A DNA stretch of 64,000 nucleotides from Hymenobacter duratus. Its GTDB lineage: Bacteria; Bacteroidota; Bacteroidia; Cytophagales; Hymenobacteraceae. A program made the position numbers and the translations under genes. Below the pieces are notes generated by a model, which was given only the letters and a program-made list of their open reading frames with translations, made no database searches and had not been told where the DNA came from. Positions 23,721 to 35,029 of the stretch are shown here, piece by piece (the stretch's first letter is position 1; each line of letters begins with the position of its first letter). Where the stretch lies: contig NZ_JACWZZ010000001.1 of assembly GCF_014698995.1 (NCBI RefSeq), positions 826,501 to 890,500 of the forward strand. Direction: 5' to 3'.

Positions 23721-23776
23721 AAATGAGACTTGATTTGTCCGGCCTCACCAGGCTGCGGCAAACAAAGTCTCATTTT
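23721..23776 (+). terminator. Long imperfect hairpin terminator
   Basis: Outer stem AAATGAGACTT with its complement, inner paired TTTG/CAAA and GGCCT/AGGC-type segments, followed by a T run (CATTTTTTG). Downstream of the barrel gene and upstream of lipA. Confidence 0.65.
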
Positions 23777-23823
23777 TTGTGTCTCAGTAGCTGGCATCCG
23801 CCCCGCATTCCTACTTACCCCCT

Positions 23824-23831
23824 TACCTTTG
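23824..23831 (+). promoter_or_regulatory. Bacteroidota-type -7 box of lipA
   Basis: TACCTTTG followed by TAGC and the lipA ATG at 23836. The same TACCTTTGTAGC string stands before pheS and at 39935-39946. The spacing implies a leaderless or nearly leaderless transcript. No clear -33 box is seen. Confidence 0.45.
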
Positions 23832-23835
23832 TAGC

Positions 23836-24741
23836 ATGGAAGATTTGCTGCTGACCCTGCCTATCATACAGCCCGAACCCGTAGCGCCCGCTAAGGCGCG
23901 CAAGCCAGACTGGCTGCGGGTAAAGCTGCCCGTGGGCCCTGAATACGCGGCTGTTCGTCGCCTAGTGGATGAACACAAGCTGCACACCATTTGTGAGAGC
24001 GGCAACTGCCCCAACATGGGGGAGTGCTGGGGTGCCGGCACTGCCACTTTCATGATTCTGGGCAATGTGTGCACCCGCTCCTGCTCGTTTTGCGCAGTAG
24101 CCACCGGCCGCCCTACCGAATATGACCTCGACGAGCCCCGCCGTGTGGCCGAAGCCATTCAGCTGATGGGGGTGAAGCACGCCGTCATCACCTCCGTAAA
24201 CCGCGACGAGCTTAAGGACCGGGGCGCCAGCGTGTGGTACGAAACCGTGGTGCAAACCAAACGCCTCTCGCCTGAAACTACCATCGAAACGCTGATTCCG
24301 GATGTGAAAGCCAACTGGGACGCGCTGGATACGATGATTGCCGGCGGCCAGGAAGTGGTGTCGCACAACATGGAAACCGTGGGCAGCCTTTACCGGCTCG
24401 TGCGCCCGCAGGGCAAGTATGACCGGAGCTTGGAGCAGATTCGCCGGACCAAAGAGGTTGGGCGGCGCACCAAGTCAGGTATCATGCTGGGGCTGGGCGA
24501 GACCAAGGACGAGATGTACAAAGCCATGGACGACTTGGTCGCCAACGGCCTCGACATCCTGACGCTGGGCCAGTACCTGCAGCCCACCAAACGCCACCTG
24601 GAAGTCGCCGAATTCATTCACCCCGACCTGTTTGCGCACTACCGCGAAGAAGGCTTGGCCCGCGGCCTGAAATACGTAGAGAGCGGCCCATTGGTGCGCA
24701 GCTCCTACCACGCCGAGCGCCACGTGAATGTGCCGATTTAG
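23836..24741 (+). CDS. lipA: Lipoyl synthase
   Basis: A 301-residue radical SAM enzyme that inserts two sulfur atoms into octanoyl groups on lipoyl domains. Both iron-sulfur motifs are present: the auxiliary cluster '[12 protein letters not shown]' (C-x4-C-x5-C) and the radical SAM 'CTRSCSFC' (C-x3-C-x2-C). '[16 protein letters not shown]' and the C-terminal '[13 protein letters not shown]' with its conserved Arg-Ser-Ser-Tyr are also typical. Substrates encoded in this window include odhB with two lipoyl domains. lipB is not adjacent. An imperfect hairpin with a T run follows at about 24763-24798. Confidence 0.97.
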   Translation: MEDLLLTLPIIQPEPVAPAKARKPDWLRVKLPVGPEYAAVRRLVDEHKLHTICESGNCPNMGECWGAGTATFMILGNVCTRSCSFCAVATGRPTEYDLDEPRRVAEAIQLMGVKHAVITSVNRDELKDRGASVWYETVVQTKRLSPETTIETLIPDVKANWDALDTMIAGGQEVVSHNMETVGSLYRLVRPQGKYDRSLEQIRRTKEVGRRTKSGIMLGLGETKDEMYKAMDDLVANGLDILTLGQYLQPTKRHLEVAEFIHPDLFAHYREEGLARGLKYVESGPLVRSSYHAERHVNVPI

Positions 24742-24804
24742 TCGGTGCCTGATTTCTAGTCGAAAAGAGCCCTGTTTGATTTCAGATGGGGCTTTTTGTT
24801 ACCC

Positions 24805-25473
24805 TTATTTTCGGCGAGCGGCGTCGCGCCGGTCCTGCTGTTCGTAAACGTACGCTTGCAAATTGTCGTTGCTAACAAATAGTAGTCGTACTGACTGACC
24901 CTGCGCCAGCATCCCATTGCGCTGGGTAGCTTCTATCAGACGGCGACTCTGGCGGCCCATAAAGCGGCTCCATTGCACTACCACCGTATAGTCAGTGGCG
25001 GGCTGAGGTGGCAAAAGCTGGCCTTCAGGAGTGCGTAAATAGCCCAAATAGGTAGTCAATGGCAGAATAGTATCGAGGGGAGCCTGTGGGGCGGGCGGAA
25101 ATTGGTTCAGGCCGCCTTGGTAGTTCCAGTTGATATTCGGGAAACCACCCCCAGCATGACAATTGACATAGAAACAGCGCAGTTGGCCTGTGGCGTCGTA
25201 GTAGGAGACTTGTAAGGGCTGGTAATGATTCTTGACTGCCACCGAGTCGCGGTTGTACTGGCGCGTCAGAAACTGCCGGTAGCTGGTGTCAAGCTGTACC
25301 AGTTGTGCTTGTTCGATGCCGTAGCGCTTAGCCAGTTGGCGCAACTCCGGGCCCGGCACCTGCCGCAGCCCTCTGATACCGTAGATGCTTTGGAACACAG
25401 TCTGGCAGCCTGTCAGTAAACCGAACAAGCCTGTGCCTACCGCTAAGCCAATAATTCTTACGTATTGGTGCAT
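24805..25473 (-). CDS. Lipoprotein, function unknown
   Basis: A 222-residue protein from the ATG at 25473. Signal with lipobox 'LLTGC'. The mature part has 'LRQVPGPELRQLAKRYGIE', a strand-rich middle with a Cys pair ('LRCFYVNCHAGGGFPNINW') and 'DYTVVVQWSRFMGRQSRRL' toward the end. The pattern recalls small lipoproteins of Bacteroidetes that I cannot name. The start codon follows directly after the T run of the terminator at 25474-25505, so the gene must be leaderless, be transcribed by read-through, or start later. Confidence 0.7.
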   Translation of the reverse strand: MHQYVRIIGLAVGTGLFGLLTGCQTVFQSIYGIRGLRQVPGPELRQLAKRYGIEQAQLVQLDTSYRQFLTRQYNRDSVAVKNHYQPLQVSYYDATGQLRCFYVNCHAGGGFPNINWNYQGGLNQFPPAPQAPLDTILPLTTYLGYLRTPEGQLLPPQPATDYTVVVQWSRFMGRQSRRLIEATQRNGMLAQGQSVRLLFVSNDNLQAYVYEQQDRRDAARRK

Positions 25474-25505
25474 AAAAAAGCCTCTTTCTGAATGAAGAGG
25501 CTTTT
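25474..25505 (-). terminator. Terminator of the DUF4136 gene, abutting the next ATG
   Basis: Stem AAAAGCCTCTT with its complement, loop of 8 bases, then six T on the minus strand. The base after the T run is the A of the ATG of the lipoprotein gene. Confidence 0.8.
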
Positions 25506-25538
25506 CTAGAATCAACGGTTGCAATTCCTTGCTTTTAA

Positions 25539-26138
25539 TTAGCGGCGCACATTAGCATCCTGAGGCGGGAACGTGCCCAGAATGCTGTTGACAATGCGGT
25601 ACACTTCGGGCTCCGAAATGGTCTGCTTGTCTACCTGCGCCTGTCCTTGTCCGCGCCACGCCAGTTCCTTGCGGCGGGAATCCACGAAGTCGATGATGAC
25701 CGTGCCAGCCTTGTAATTGGTGATGTAACCGCTGTTGTACAAGCCGCCGTAGCGGTAGCCATACGGGTAGCCGTATGGACCAAACCCACCATAGTTGGCC
25801 TGCTGCTTGTCTTCGACCTTGGCCGAATAAGCCACATACAGGTCGCCGCCCTTCTCGGTATACGAAAGGCCCTTGGCATTCATTTCCCGCTCAATGGCAG
25901 TTCGGATGCGTTTGTCCAGAAACGACTGGTAGCCCTGGGCCGGGCCGCCTTCGGTATCACCGGTCTGAGTCGGGTACCACGACCAGGTCTTGAAAGCCTG
26001 GAAATTAACGGAATGGTCAAAATCGGAAGTGACACCAACGCGAGAGGAAGTCGCGCAGCCGGCTGTTCCGAGCAGTAGGGCAGTACTTACGGCAAGCAGA
26101 GTGGCAGTACGGCCAAAAAAACGAGTGAAACGAGTCAT
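25539..26138 (-). CDS. DUF4136 domain lipoprotein
   Basis: A 199-residue protein with lipobox 'GTAGC' after a 27-residue signal. The mature part begins 'VTSDFDHSVNFQAFKTWSWY', the standard DUF4136 opening, and contains 'AIEREMNAKGLSY', 'GDLYVAYSAKVEDK', a Gly/Tyr-rich loop ('GGFGPYGYPYGYRYGGLY') and 'GTVIIDFVDSRRKELAWRG', all DUF4136 features. Members are exported lipoproteins of unknown function. It is monocistronic with its own terminator. Confidence 0.9.
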   Translation of the reverse strand: MTRFTRFFGRTATLLAVSTALLLGTAGCATSSRVGVTSDFDHSVNFQAFKTWSWYPTQTGDTEGGPAQGYQSFLDKRIRTAIEREMNAKGLSYTEKGGDLYVAYSAKVEDKQQANYGGFGPYGYPYGYRYGGLYNSGYITNYKAGTVIIDFVDSRRKELAWRGQGQAQVDKQTISEPEVYRIVNSILGTFPPQDANVRR

Positions 26139-26349
26139 ATGGAAAGCAAGTAAGAGGAAAACACTAGATGCCTAGAAACACTCTGCTAAGGGCAGAATAA
26201 GGCTTTTGGTTTGTATTATGTCAACATAGCCGTGCCTGCCAACGTTCCACAAAACCTATGTTGACGCGTCGCAGCCGGGAAAATTATTGCGGGCAAATTT
26301 CAATTCATTTTAGGAATATATCTATCTTACCCAACCCTAAACACTTGCT

Positions 26350-26649
26350 ATGAACCGAACCTTACTCTTTCTTTTCAGTTCGCTGAGCCTTTTTGCCTGT
26401 ACTACTACCAAAGAGGATACTAGCGGCTCCCGTACAAGCAAAACTCCTGTTGCCCACAATACAGTGGTAGAATGTATTCTGTATGATGGAATGAAAAAGA
26501 CTTCTCCTCAGCTGGTTACTATTACGGCTGGCACCGAAGTACAGGTTACAGATACCGTGGACTACTATTTTATGAAAGCCCGCGTAACCAAAGATGGTAA
26601 GACCTACGATGGCTACATGCAGCGGCAGTGCTTCGGCAACCGCAACTAG
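26350..26649 (+). CDS. Small lipoprotein, SH3-like
   Basis: A 99-residue protein with signal MNRTLLFLFSSLSLFAC (Cys17 of the lipobox). The mature part has 'VECILYDGMKKTSPQLVTI', 'GTEVQVTDTVDYYFMKARVT' and 'GKTYDGYMQRQCF', a short all-beta pattern like bacterial SH3 modules. No enzyme motif. It stands alone with a strong hairpin after it and is divergent from the DUF4136 gene 211 bases away. Confidence 0.68.
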   Translation: MNRTLLFLFSSLSLFACTTTKEDTSGSRTSKTPVAHNTVVECILYDGMKKTSPQLVTITAGTEVQVTDTVDYYFMKARVTKDGKTYDGYMQRQCFGNRN

Positions 26650-26669
26650 TGCCCGGCAAGCATATCCCT

Positions 26670-26711
26670 AAGCAAAAGCCCCCGCAACTACAGTTGCGGG
26701 GGCTTTTGCTT
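26670..26711. terminator. Strong bidirectional terminator
   Basis: A perfect 20-base stem (26670-26689 with 26692-26711) and a 2-base loop, ending the small lipoprotein gene and convergent gcvP. Confidence 0.85.
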
Positions 26712-26734
26712 AGGGGCTTCTACGTCAGAAATAC

Positions 26735-29659
<2,925 letters not shown>

Positions 29660-29708
29660 AAAAAGATGGGTGAGGGTGGCAACAAACAGCCCCGGGAAGG
29701 AGCCCTGA

Positions 29709-29716
29709 CAAAGGTA
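29709..29716 (-). promoter_or_regulatory. Bacteroidota-type -7 box of gcvP
   Basis: TACCTTTG on the minus strand, about 50 bases before the gcvP start. No glycine-riboswitch-like structure was recognised in the short leader. Confidence 0.45.
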
Positions 29717-29783
29717 GCGCGAAAAGGCTTCACCCTTAAACCGATAACCGGGCAAATGTTTGGGCATTTCAACCGGCAACCTA

Positions 29784-29887
29784 TCTGTCATCCTGAGCGG
29801 AGCGAAGGACCTTCTCACACCGGAACGTCTTAGATCCAAGAGAAACCCAAACGTGAGCAGGTCCTTCGCGCTGCTCAGGATGACAGA
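29784..29887. repeat. Intergenic inverted repeat (TCATCCTGAGC...GCTCAGGATGA)
   Basis: Arms at about 29784-29813 and 29858-29887 with cores CTGTCATCCTGAGC and GCTCAGGATGACAG and AAGGACCT/AGGTCCTT segments, separated by about 45 bases. It lies between divergent gcvP and the gene at 29964. It resembles widely dispersed Hymenobacter intergenic repeats as I recall them. Confidence 0.75.
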
Positions 29888-29963
29888 TGCGTGGTGTGCC
29901 TAGGAGCGACGGATCAACAATTTTCCGCAGCTTTAGCCCCCGAACTTCCCATCCCCACCCCGT

Positions 29964-31190
29964 ATGCGCCCCATTACCATTGGCCTGATCCGCGAAGGCA
30001 AAACCCCGCCCGACAAGCGCGTGCCGCTCACGCCCAAAAAATGCACCGAGGCCGAAGCCCGCTTCCCCGGCCTGCAGATCGTAGCCCAGGAAAGCCCCAT
30101 CCGCTGTTTCGCTGACGACGAGTACCGCGCCGCCGGCATTACCGTACGCCCCGACGTAGCGGACTGCGACATTCTGATGGGCGTGAAAGAGGTGCCCGTG
30201 GCGCAGCTTATCCCCCACAAAACCTATCTGTTCTTCTCGCACACCGTGAAAAAGCAGCCCGCCAACCGTGAGCTGTTACGCCAAGTGCTAGCCAAGAACA
30301 TTACCCTGATTGACTACGAGTTGCTCACCAACGAAACCGGGGAGCGAATTGTGGCCTTCGGGCGCTGGGCCGGTATTGTGGGGGCCTACAACGGCCTGCT
30401 GACGTACGGCCGCAAGCACGGCCTCTACGAGCTGAAGCCGGCCTACGAGTGCCTCGACATGGAGGACATGCAGGAGGAATTCTTCAAGGTGAAAAAGCTG
30501 CCGCCTATCAAGATGGTCGTGACCGGCTCGGGCCGGGTGGCCCAAGGCGCGGTGGAGGTGCTGAACCTGATGGGCATCCGGCGCGTGAGCGTGTACGACT
30601 ACCTCTACCTCGATTTCAACGAGCCGGTGTACACCCAGCTGCGCTCCTCCGACTACAACCGCCGCCGCGACGGCCGCGTCTGGGATACGCCCGATTTCCA
30701 TCGGCACCCCGAGGAGTACGAAAGCACATTCCGCAACTTTCTGCCCGTTACCAACCTGCTCATTGCCTGCGCCTACTGGCACCCGGCTGCTCCGCGTCTG
30801 TTCGAGGAGGAAGACACGCGCCGCGCCCACTTCCGCATCGACACTATTGCCGACGTAACCTGCGACGTGGACGGCTCCATCCCGACCACCAAACGCAGCA
30901 GCACCATTCAGGAGCCCGCCTTCGACTACAACCCCGCTACCGGCGAGTTGGAGCTGGCTTATTCCAGCGCTGGCAACATCACGGTGATGGCCGTGGACAA
31001 CCTGCCCTGCGAGCTGCCCCGCAATGCCTCCCGCGACTTTGGGCGGCAGCTCATTGACAACGTGCTACCTCATTTGGTGCATGAAGGTAGTGACGAGGTA
31101 GTGGAACGCGCCACCATTGCCCGTAATGGGCAGCTGACAGCGCGGTATCGGTACCTCGCCGATTATGTAGCGGAACAGGCGCTGTGGTAA
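29964..31190 (+). CDS. Saccharopine/alanine dehydrogenase-like NAD(P)-dependent enzyme
   Basis: A 408-residue protein of the AlaDh/PNT-saccharopine dehydrogenase (LYS1-like) superfamily. It opens 'ITIGLIREGKTPPDKRVPLT' (catalytic region with conserved Arg/Lys), has 'KTYLFFSHTVKKQPANRELL' with the conserved His/Lys segment typical of lysine-forming saccharopine dehydrogenase, and the Rossmann motif 'VVTGSGRVAQGAVEVLNLMG' (GxGxxxxG). 'RRDGRVWDTPDF' and 'CDVDGSIPTTKRSSTI' are further family blocks. It may act in lysine breakdown or as a related amino-acid dehydrogenase; the exact substrate is inferred. It is closed by a strong hairpin. Confidence 0.85.
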   Translation: MRPITIGLIREGKTPPDKRVPLTPKKCTEAEARFPGLQIVAQESPIRCFADDEYRAAGITVRPDVADCDILMGVKEVPVAQLIPHKTYLFFSHTVKKQPANRELLRQVLAKNITLIDYELLTNETGERIVAFGRWAGIVGAYNGLLTYGRKHGLYELKPAYECLDMEDMQEEFFKVKKLPPIKMVVTGSGRVAQGAVEVLNLMGIRRVSVYDYLYLDFNEPVYTQLRSSDYNRRRDGRVWDTPDFHRHPEEYESTFRNFLPVTNLLIACAYWHPAAPRLFEEEDTRRAHFRIDTIADVTCDVDGSIPTTKRSSTIQEPAFDYNPATGELELAYSSAGNITVMAVDNLPCELPRNASRDFGRQLIDNVLPHLVHEGSDEVVERATIARNGQLTARYRYLADYVAEQALW

Positions 31191-31193
31191 CTC

Positions 31194-31238
31194 AACAAGC
31201 AGAAAGGCCGGCTATTACAGCCGGCCTTTCTGCTTGTT
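31194..31238. terminator. Strong bidirectional terminator
   Basis: A perfect 20-base stem (31194-31213 with 31219-31238), 5-base loop, between convergent genes. The sequence AACAAGCAGAAAGGCC is shared with the terminator at 13117-13163. Confidence 0.85.
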
Positions 31239-31253
31239 CGGCATCGAAGCCAA

Positions 31254-32081
31254 TCAGATACGCAACACCGGGTAACGGGCCTGCACCAGCATGTACAAGC
31301 CGTAAGCCATTAAGCCGACAGCTACAATGCCCAGCACCGCCGGACCCATGCTGGCGAGCAGGTCGAAGGCCTCGTCGGTGGTGCCTACCGCCGCCGCGCG
31401 CGACTGGCGGCCTGCCTGCACAAAGAAGTAGCCGATAATACCCATCACGATGCCCCGCGCCGTGTAACCGATTTGACCAGTACGGTATACCAGATTTTGC
31501 TGGTTTGCTGGCAGGTCGCTGGCGTTTACGTGCTTATGAAACGAACCAGAGTAGGCTCTGTAAATCTGGTAAAGGCCACTGCCAATAATGATGACACCTG
31601 TGGCCATGATAATCCATTCGCCGGCCGGCCAGCTTAGTACTTTGGCTGTGAGGGTCTGTTGGCCATTGGAGCTGCCATCAGCAGAGCCACTCCAGGCTAG
31701 CTGGGCAGCATACCATGCTAAACTGGCGTAGAGCAGGCCGCTGCCAGCGTAGCCCAGGCGTCGGCCGATGCCTTTGGCGTCGGAGCCCTTATCCTCCGTG
31801 TCTACTACGGCCTGCGTGAAGCGCCACACAATGTAGCCCAGCAACCCAAATGCAACCAGGCCTAAAAGCAAGGAGCCTCCCGGCAGGTCTTGCAAGGTCT
31901 GTACCGCTTGCTTTTTGTCGGCAGTCTGCCCTCCTTGTTGTCCGGTAGCGGCCAGAAGCGCCAGCAGCCCTAGCAGGACATAGACTATTCCTTTAGCTGC
32001 GAAACCAAAACGTGCCAGCGTCTTAAGACCGGAAGAAGGGGAGGAAGGAACAACCGAAAACAACTTTTCAGTAGCTGACAT
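31254..32081 (-). CDS. DUF1206 integral membrane protein
   Basis: A 275-residue protein with six hydrophobic segments in three pairs, the three-repeat arrangement of DUF1206. Each repeat starts with an 'R-x-G-x-x-A-K-G' type motif: 'ARFGFAAKGIVYVLLGLLAL', 'GRRLGYAGSGLLYASLAWYA' and 'TGQIGYTARGIVMGIIGYFF'. The N-terminal 25 residues are cytoplasmic and Ser/Pro rich. Start at the ATG at 32081 rather than 32105, which overlaps the leader. Function of the family is unknown. A DprA-like gene reads in the same direction upstream, 75 bases away. Confidence 0.88.
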   Translation of the reverse strand: MSATEKLFSVVPSSPSSGLKTLARFGFAAKGIVYVLLGLLALLAATGQQGGQTADKKQAVQTLQDLPGGSLLLGLVAFGLLGYIVWRFTQAVVDTEDKGSDAKGIGRRLGYAGSGLLYASLAWYAAQLAWSGSADGSSNGQQTLTAKVLSWPAGEWIIMATGVIIIGSGLYQIYRAYSGSFHKHVNASDLPANQQNLVYRTGQIGYTARGIVMGIIGYFFVQAGRQSRAAAVGTTDEAFDLLASMGPAVLGIVAVGLMAYGLYMLVQARYPVLRI

Positions 32082-32156
32082 AGCGCCGAATGTAACGTGA
32101 AACATTCGGCGTTTACGCAGAATCCGGCGCAGTGGCTATGTTGTGAAATTTGCGGG

Positions 32157-32741
32157 CTAACGGCGAGCTGCTTGCGGCGCAGTGTGCCGGCCCAACACGC
32201 CCATAGGCAGCCAGGGGCGGATACCTCTTTTCAGCAGAGGCCGATTGAGGGCAATGTTCAGGGTATATACCGGCTTGCCCTGAGCAATAGGATGAGCCAG
32301 CAACTGGTCCAGATTGCCGCCCGGCTGCAGATAGGGAATAAAGAACTCATCAGCCAGATCGGCGATGAGCAGGTTGCGGATTTCGGCTGTGTCCGACGTG
32401 ATAGTGCGCACCGTAGATTCAAAAGGCGAGAGAAACAGGAGCCGTCCGGCTTCGATTTCGGGGCCGTATTCCAGCCGCACATTAGCCTGTATGCCCCGCC
32501 CGAGCGTGTATACAATAGGTTGCCGGGAGCCTTGCAACAGGTAGCGGAAAACGGTTTGCTCCAGCTTGGAGTGAAAACCCGATATAATGCAACGCTGCAT
32601 GTAGCGCTGCTCTAAAGCCCATAGATACGTAAGGCGCTCTATTTCTGCCGGATACTCGCGTGAGCAGAAGAAAGCGGTTTTGCGTTGACGCAGTAACGCC
32701 AGATTACCTGACGAGCGAATTTCCTCCGGGTCGATTTGCAT
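32157..32741 (-). CDS. DprA/Smf-like Rossmann-fold protein
   Basis: A 194-residue protein resembling the short DprA-like 'DNA processing' proteins of Bacteroidota. Family blocks: 'LALLRQRKTAFFCSREYPAE', 'CIISGFHSKLEQTVFRYLLQ' (nucleotide-binding GxHSxxE region), 'RLLFLSPFESTVRTITSDTA' and 'RNLLIADLADEFFIPYLQPG'. The C-terminal winged helix of true DprA is missing. True DprA loads RecA during transformation; whether this short form binds DNA or a nucleotide is unknown. It is followed by the DUF1206 gene on the same strand. Confidence 0.7.
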   Translation of the reverse strand: MQIDPEEIRSSGNLALLRQRKTAFFCSREYPAEIERLTYLWALEQRYMQRCIISGFHSKLEQTVFRYLLQGSRQPIVYTLGRGIQANVRLEYGPEIEAGRLLFLSPFESTVRTITSDTAEIRNLLIADLADEFFIPYLQPGGNLDQLLAHPIAQGKPVYTLNIALNRPLLKRGIRPWLPMGVLGRHTAPQAARR

Positions 32742-32835
32742 AAAACATAGGGAGGTTAGATCTTTTTCAAAGATAATAATTTATTTAACCAATAATTAAT
32801 ATAAATATTCCTGATGAAAAAAACAGTCTAAAATA

Positions 32836-32872
32836 AACAAAGGCCTCAGCTACAGTAGCTAAGGCCTTTGTT
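32836..32872. terminator. Terminator after the CsbD-like gene
   Basis: Stem AACAAAGGCCT with its complement plus inner AGCTA/TAGCT pairing and a 3-base loop. It lies downstream of the CsbD-like gene (minus strand), and an A/T-rich tract lies beyond it. Confidence 0.72.
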
Positions 32873-32894
32873 GAGTGTGAGGCAGCTTCTGCCG

Positions 32895-33113
32895 CTAGAA
32901 AGTGCGCTGAAACCAGTTTTTGATATCGTCAATCGTCTCGCCGGTTTTGTGCTGAAGGCGGCCAAACCACTCATCCTGCTTACCTTCTTCGTAGTCCAGA
33001 TCGTCGTCGGTCAGGCTGCCCCATTTCTGTTTAGCCTGTCCTTTGATTTCGTTCCAGTTGCCGCGAGCCCGCAGTTCGGTGCTGTCGTCGATGCCGTTGT
33101 TATTAGCGTCCAT
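32895..33113 (-). CDS. CsbD family stress protein
   Basis: A 72-residue acidic, hydrophilic protein. 'ELRARGNWNEIKGQAKQKWG' followed by 'LTDDDLDYEEGKQDEWFGRL' and 'TGETIDDIKNWF' is the CsbD pattern (W-x-x-x-K-G-x-x-K-x-x-W-G-x-L-T-D-D). CsbD-like proteins are general stress proteins of unknown mechanism, sigma-B controlled in Bacillus. It is monocistronic with its own terminator. Confidence 0.92.
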   Translation of the reverse strand: MDANNNGIDDSTELRARGNWNEIKGQAKQKWGSLTDDDLDYEEGKQDEWFGRLQHKTGETIDDIKNWFQRTF

Positions 33114-33357
33114 GGGAGTTGAGAAGTTAGGTGGTCAATAGAGTCGGCTATACGCCCGCGTCCTGTTCAGGTTCAGCCATGCCCGAATTTTGCTCCTTCC
33201 CGGTGGTGGTCAGCCTCCGCCACTGCCGGCTCAGGCGCCACCTGCCAGTATGCAGTTGGTTCCTGAGCCAAAACATACGTCCTTTATTTCAGCATAAGGC
33301 AGCCAGCAGCCTGCCACTTGGCTTAGCCACTTATTCTGATTGCCAGCGCCTTCCATT

Positions 33358-34899
33358 ATGGACGACCTTCGTACGACGTTAGCCACCTTTTCACCCGAAG
33401 ACCGGAAGGAATTCGTCCGGTTTATCCAGCGGCAGAAGCGCAAATCCAAGGGCCGCATGGATGTGCAGTTGTGCGAGTTGCTGCTTCATACACGCGAGTA
33501 CACCACCCCGCAGCTACTCAGCAAGCTGTACCCCGACGAGCCGAACCCCACGGCGTATTATGCGCTGCGCAAGCGCCTGCTGCGCCACATCACCGATTAT
33601 CTGCTGCTCCGTCAGCACCAGCAAGACCCAACCACGGCCTCCTCCGTGCGAGGGCTACTGACGCTGGCGCAGTATCTGTTTGAAGCCGGTATACCCCGGC
33701 TGGCTTGGTCGATGCTGCACAAAGCCGAGAAGCTGGCCCGCACCAATGAGCAGTTTGAGCTGCTGAACACCGTCTATAACCTGCAGATAGCGCAGGCCGG
33801 CAGCGAATACGCCGACGAGCTGGAAGACATTATCCGGCGGCGCCATCTCAACAAAAAAGCCGCTGACGAAGAGGAGCGCGCCGGTATTGCCGACAGCCTC
33901 ATCCGGCAGCGCCTGCGGCAGGCCCGCGTGAAAGGGCGGGCCGGGGAAGCCTTCGATGGTATTCTGCAGGATGTGCTGCGCGAGTATGATCTGCAGGAAG
34001 CGTTTGCCCGCCGTCCTTCGGTGCTGTACCGGCTGATGTCCATTGCGCGCAGTGCCATGCTCGTACGCCGGGATTTTGTATCGTTTGCGCCGTTTGTGCA
34101 GCGCTGCTACCACATCATGGAAAAGCGCCACGGGTTTCAGCCGGCGCACCGCTACTATCAGTTGGGGTTGCTATATATGGTGGCACACGCGCAGTACCGT
34201 ACCCGGCGGTTTCAGGAATCGGTGCAGTACTTGGGGCAGCTGCGGGCCGTGCTGAGCGAAGCAGGCGCCCAGGGCTACCACAACGAGTGGCTGCCGCGCT
34301 ATACGTTTCTGCTGGCCGCCAACTACGCCTTCCTGCGCCGCAACGCCGAGAGCATTCAGCTGCTGGAACAGGTTCTGCGCCAGACTAGCACCAGCCTTTC
34401 TACCCGCGACCTGCTCACGGCCCGCTTGGGGCTGGCATTCCACTACTTTGCCGAAGGCCAGTTCCATAAAACCAACCAGACCCTTATCGGTATTGGCCGC
34501 TCCGACCACTGGTGCGAGCAGGAAATGGGGCTGGAATGGACGCTAAACAAGAATATGGGCGAAATGCTGGTGCAGTTTGAGTTGGGCAACCCTGATCTGG
34601 CCCTGAACCGGCTGCGGGCCATCGAGCGGGTACTGCGGGAGCGGTTTACGGCCGATGGTGGCGGCTACGCGGCTATTCTGGGCTACCTGGGTCTGGTGCG
34701 CGAAATCATGGACGACCCGGCGGCGGCACAACGACCCGGCTTTGCGGAGCGGGTCCGACAGTTGCCCGCCTTTGCCCCGCTGGAGCAGGAAGATTTGCAG
34801 GCGCTGAGCTTCTACGGCTGGCTTCATGCCCGCATGAAAGGCCGCCCTTACTACGAAGTACTTCTGGAACTGTCGGGCGGTGCAGCGGCAGTGGCTTGA
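33358..34899 (+). CDS. Large helical (TPR-like) protein, function unknown
   Basis: A 513-residue cytoplasmic protein from the ATG at 33358. It has no signal peptide or membrane segment and is built almost entirely of amphipathic helices with repeated Leu/Ala/Tyr/Arg spacing ('LTLAQYLFEAGIPRLAWSML', 'RTRRFQESVQYLGQLRAVLS', 'YAFLRRNAESIQLLEQVL'), suggesting TPR/SEL1-type superhelix. The N-terminal part (1-95) is basic with 'DRKEFVRFIQRQKRKSKG' and may be a separate domain. No catalytic motif. I recall similar Hymenobacter proteins as hypotheticals only. Confidence 0.75.
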   Translation: MDDLRTTLATFSPEDRKEFVRFIQRQKRKSKGRMDVQLCELLLHTREYTTPQLLSKLYPDEPNPTAYYALRKRLLRHITDYLLLRQHQQDPTTASSVRGLLTLAQYLFEAGIPRLAWSMLHKAEKLARTNEQFELLNTVYNLQIAQAGSEYADELEDIIRRRHLNKKAADEEERAGIADSLIRQRLRQARVKGRAGEAFDGILQDVLREYDLQEAFARRPSVLYRLMSIARSAMLVRRDFVSFAPFVQRCYHIMEKRHGFQPAHRYYQLGLLYMVAHAQYRTRRFQESVQYLGQLRAVLSEAGAQGYHNEWLPRYTFLLAANYAFLRRNAESIQLLEQVLRQTSTSLSTRDLLTARLGLAFHYFAEGQFHKTNQTLIGIGRSDHWCEQEMGLEWTLNKNMGEMLVQFELGNPDLALNRLRAIERVLRERFTADGGGYAAILGYLGLVREIMDDPAAAQRPGFAERVRQLPAFAPLEQEDLQALSFYGWLHARMKGRPYYEVLLELSGGAAAVA

Positions 34900-34983
34900 G
34901 AAGCAGCGAAGCTTTCCTGTCCAATAAAACACAGTGATACAGAGTTTGTTTCGCTGCTTTTAAGTGAGCTTTCCAACATGCGC

Positions 34984-35009
34984 AGCACCTGCCGCGTAGG
35001 GCAGGTGCT
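34984..35009 (+). terminator. Short hairpin, possible terminator
   Basis: Perfect 10-base stem AGCACCTGCC/GGCAGGTGCT with a 6-base loop, followed by a T-rich stretch, just upstream of the gene at 35030. Confidence 0.5.
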
Positions 35010-35029
35010 CTGTCTTTCTGTTTTCTCTG

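Noticed and set aside
29660..29963. Glycine riboswitch before gcvP
   Set aside because: The short leader shows no paired aptamer structure; the space is filled by an inverted repeat.
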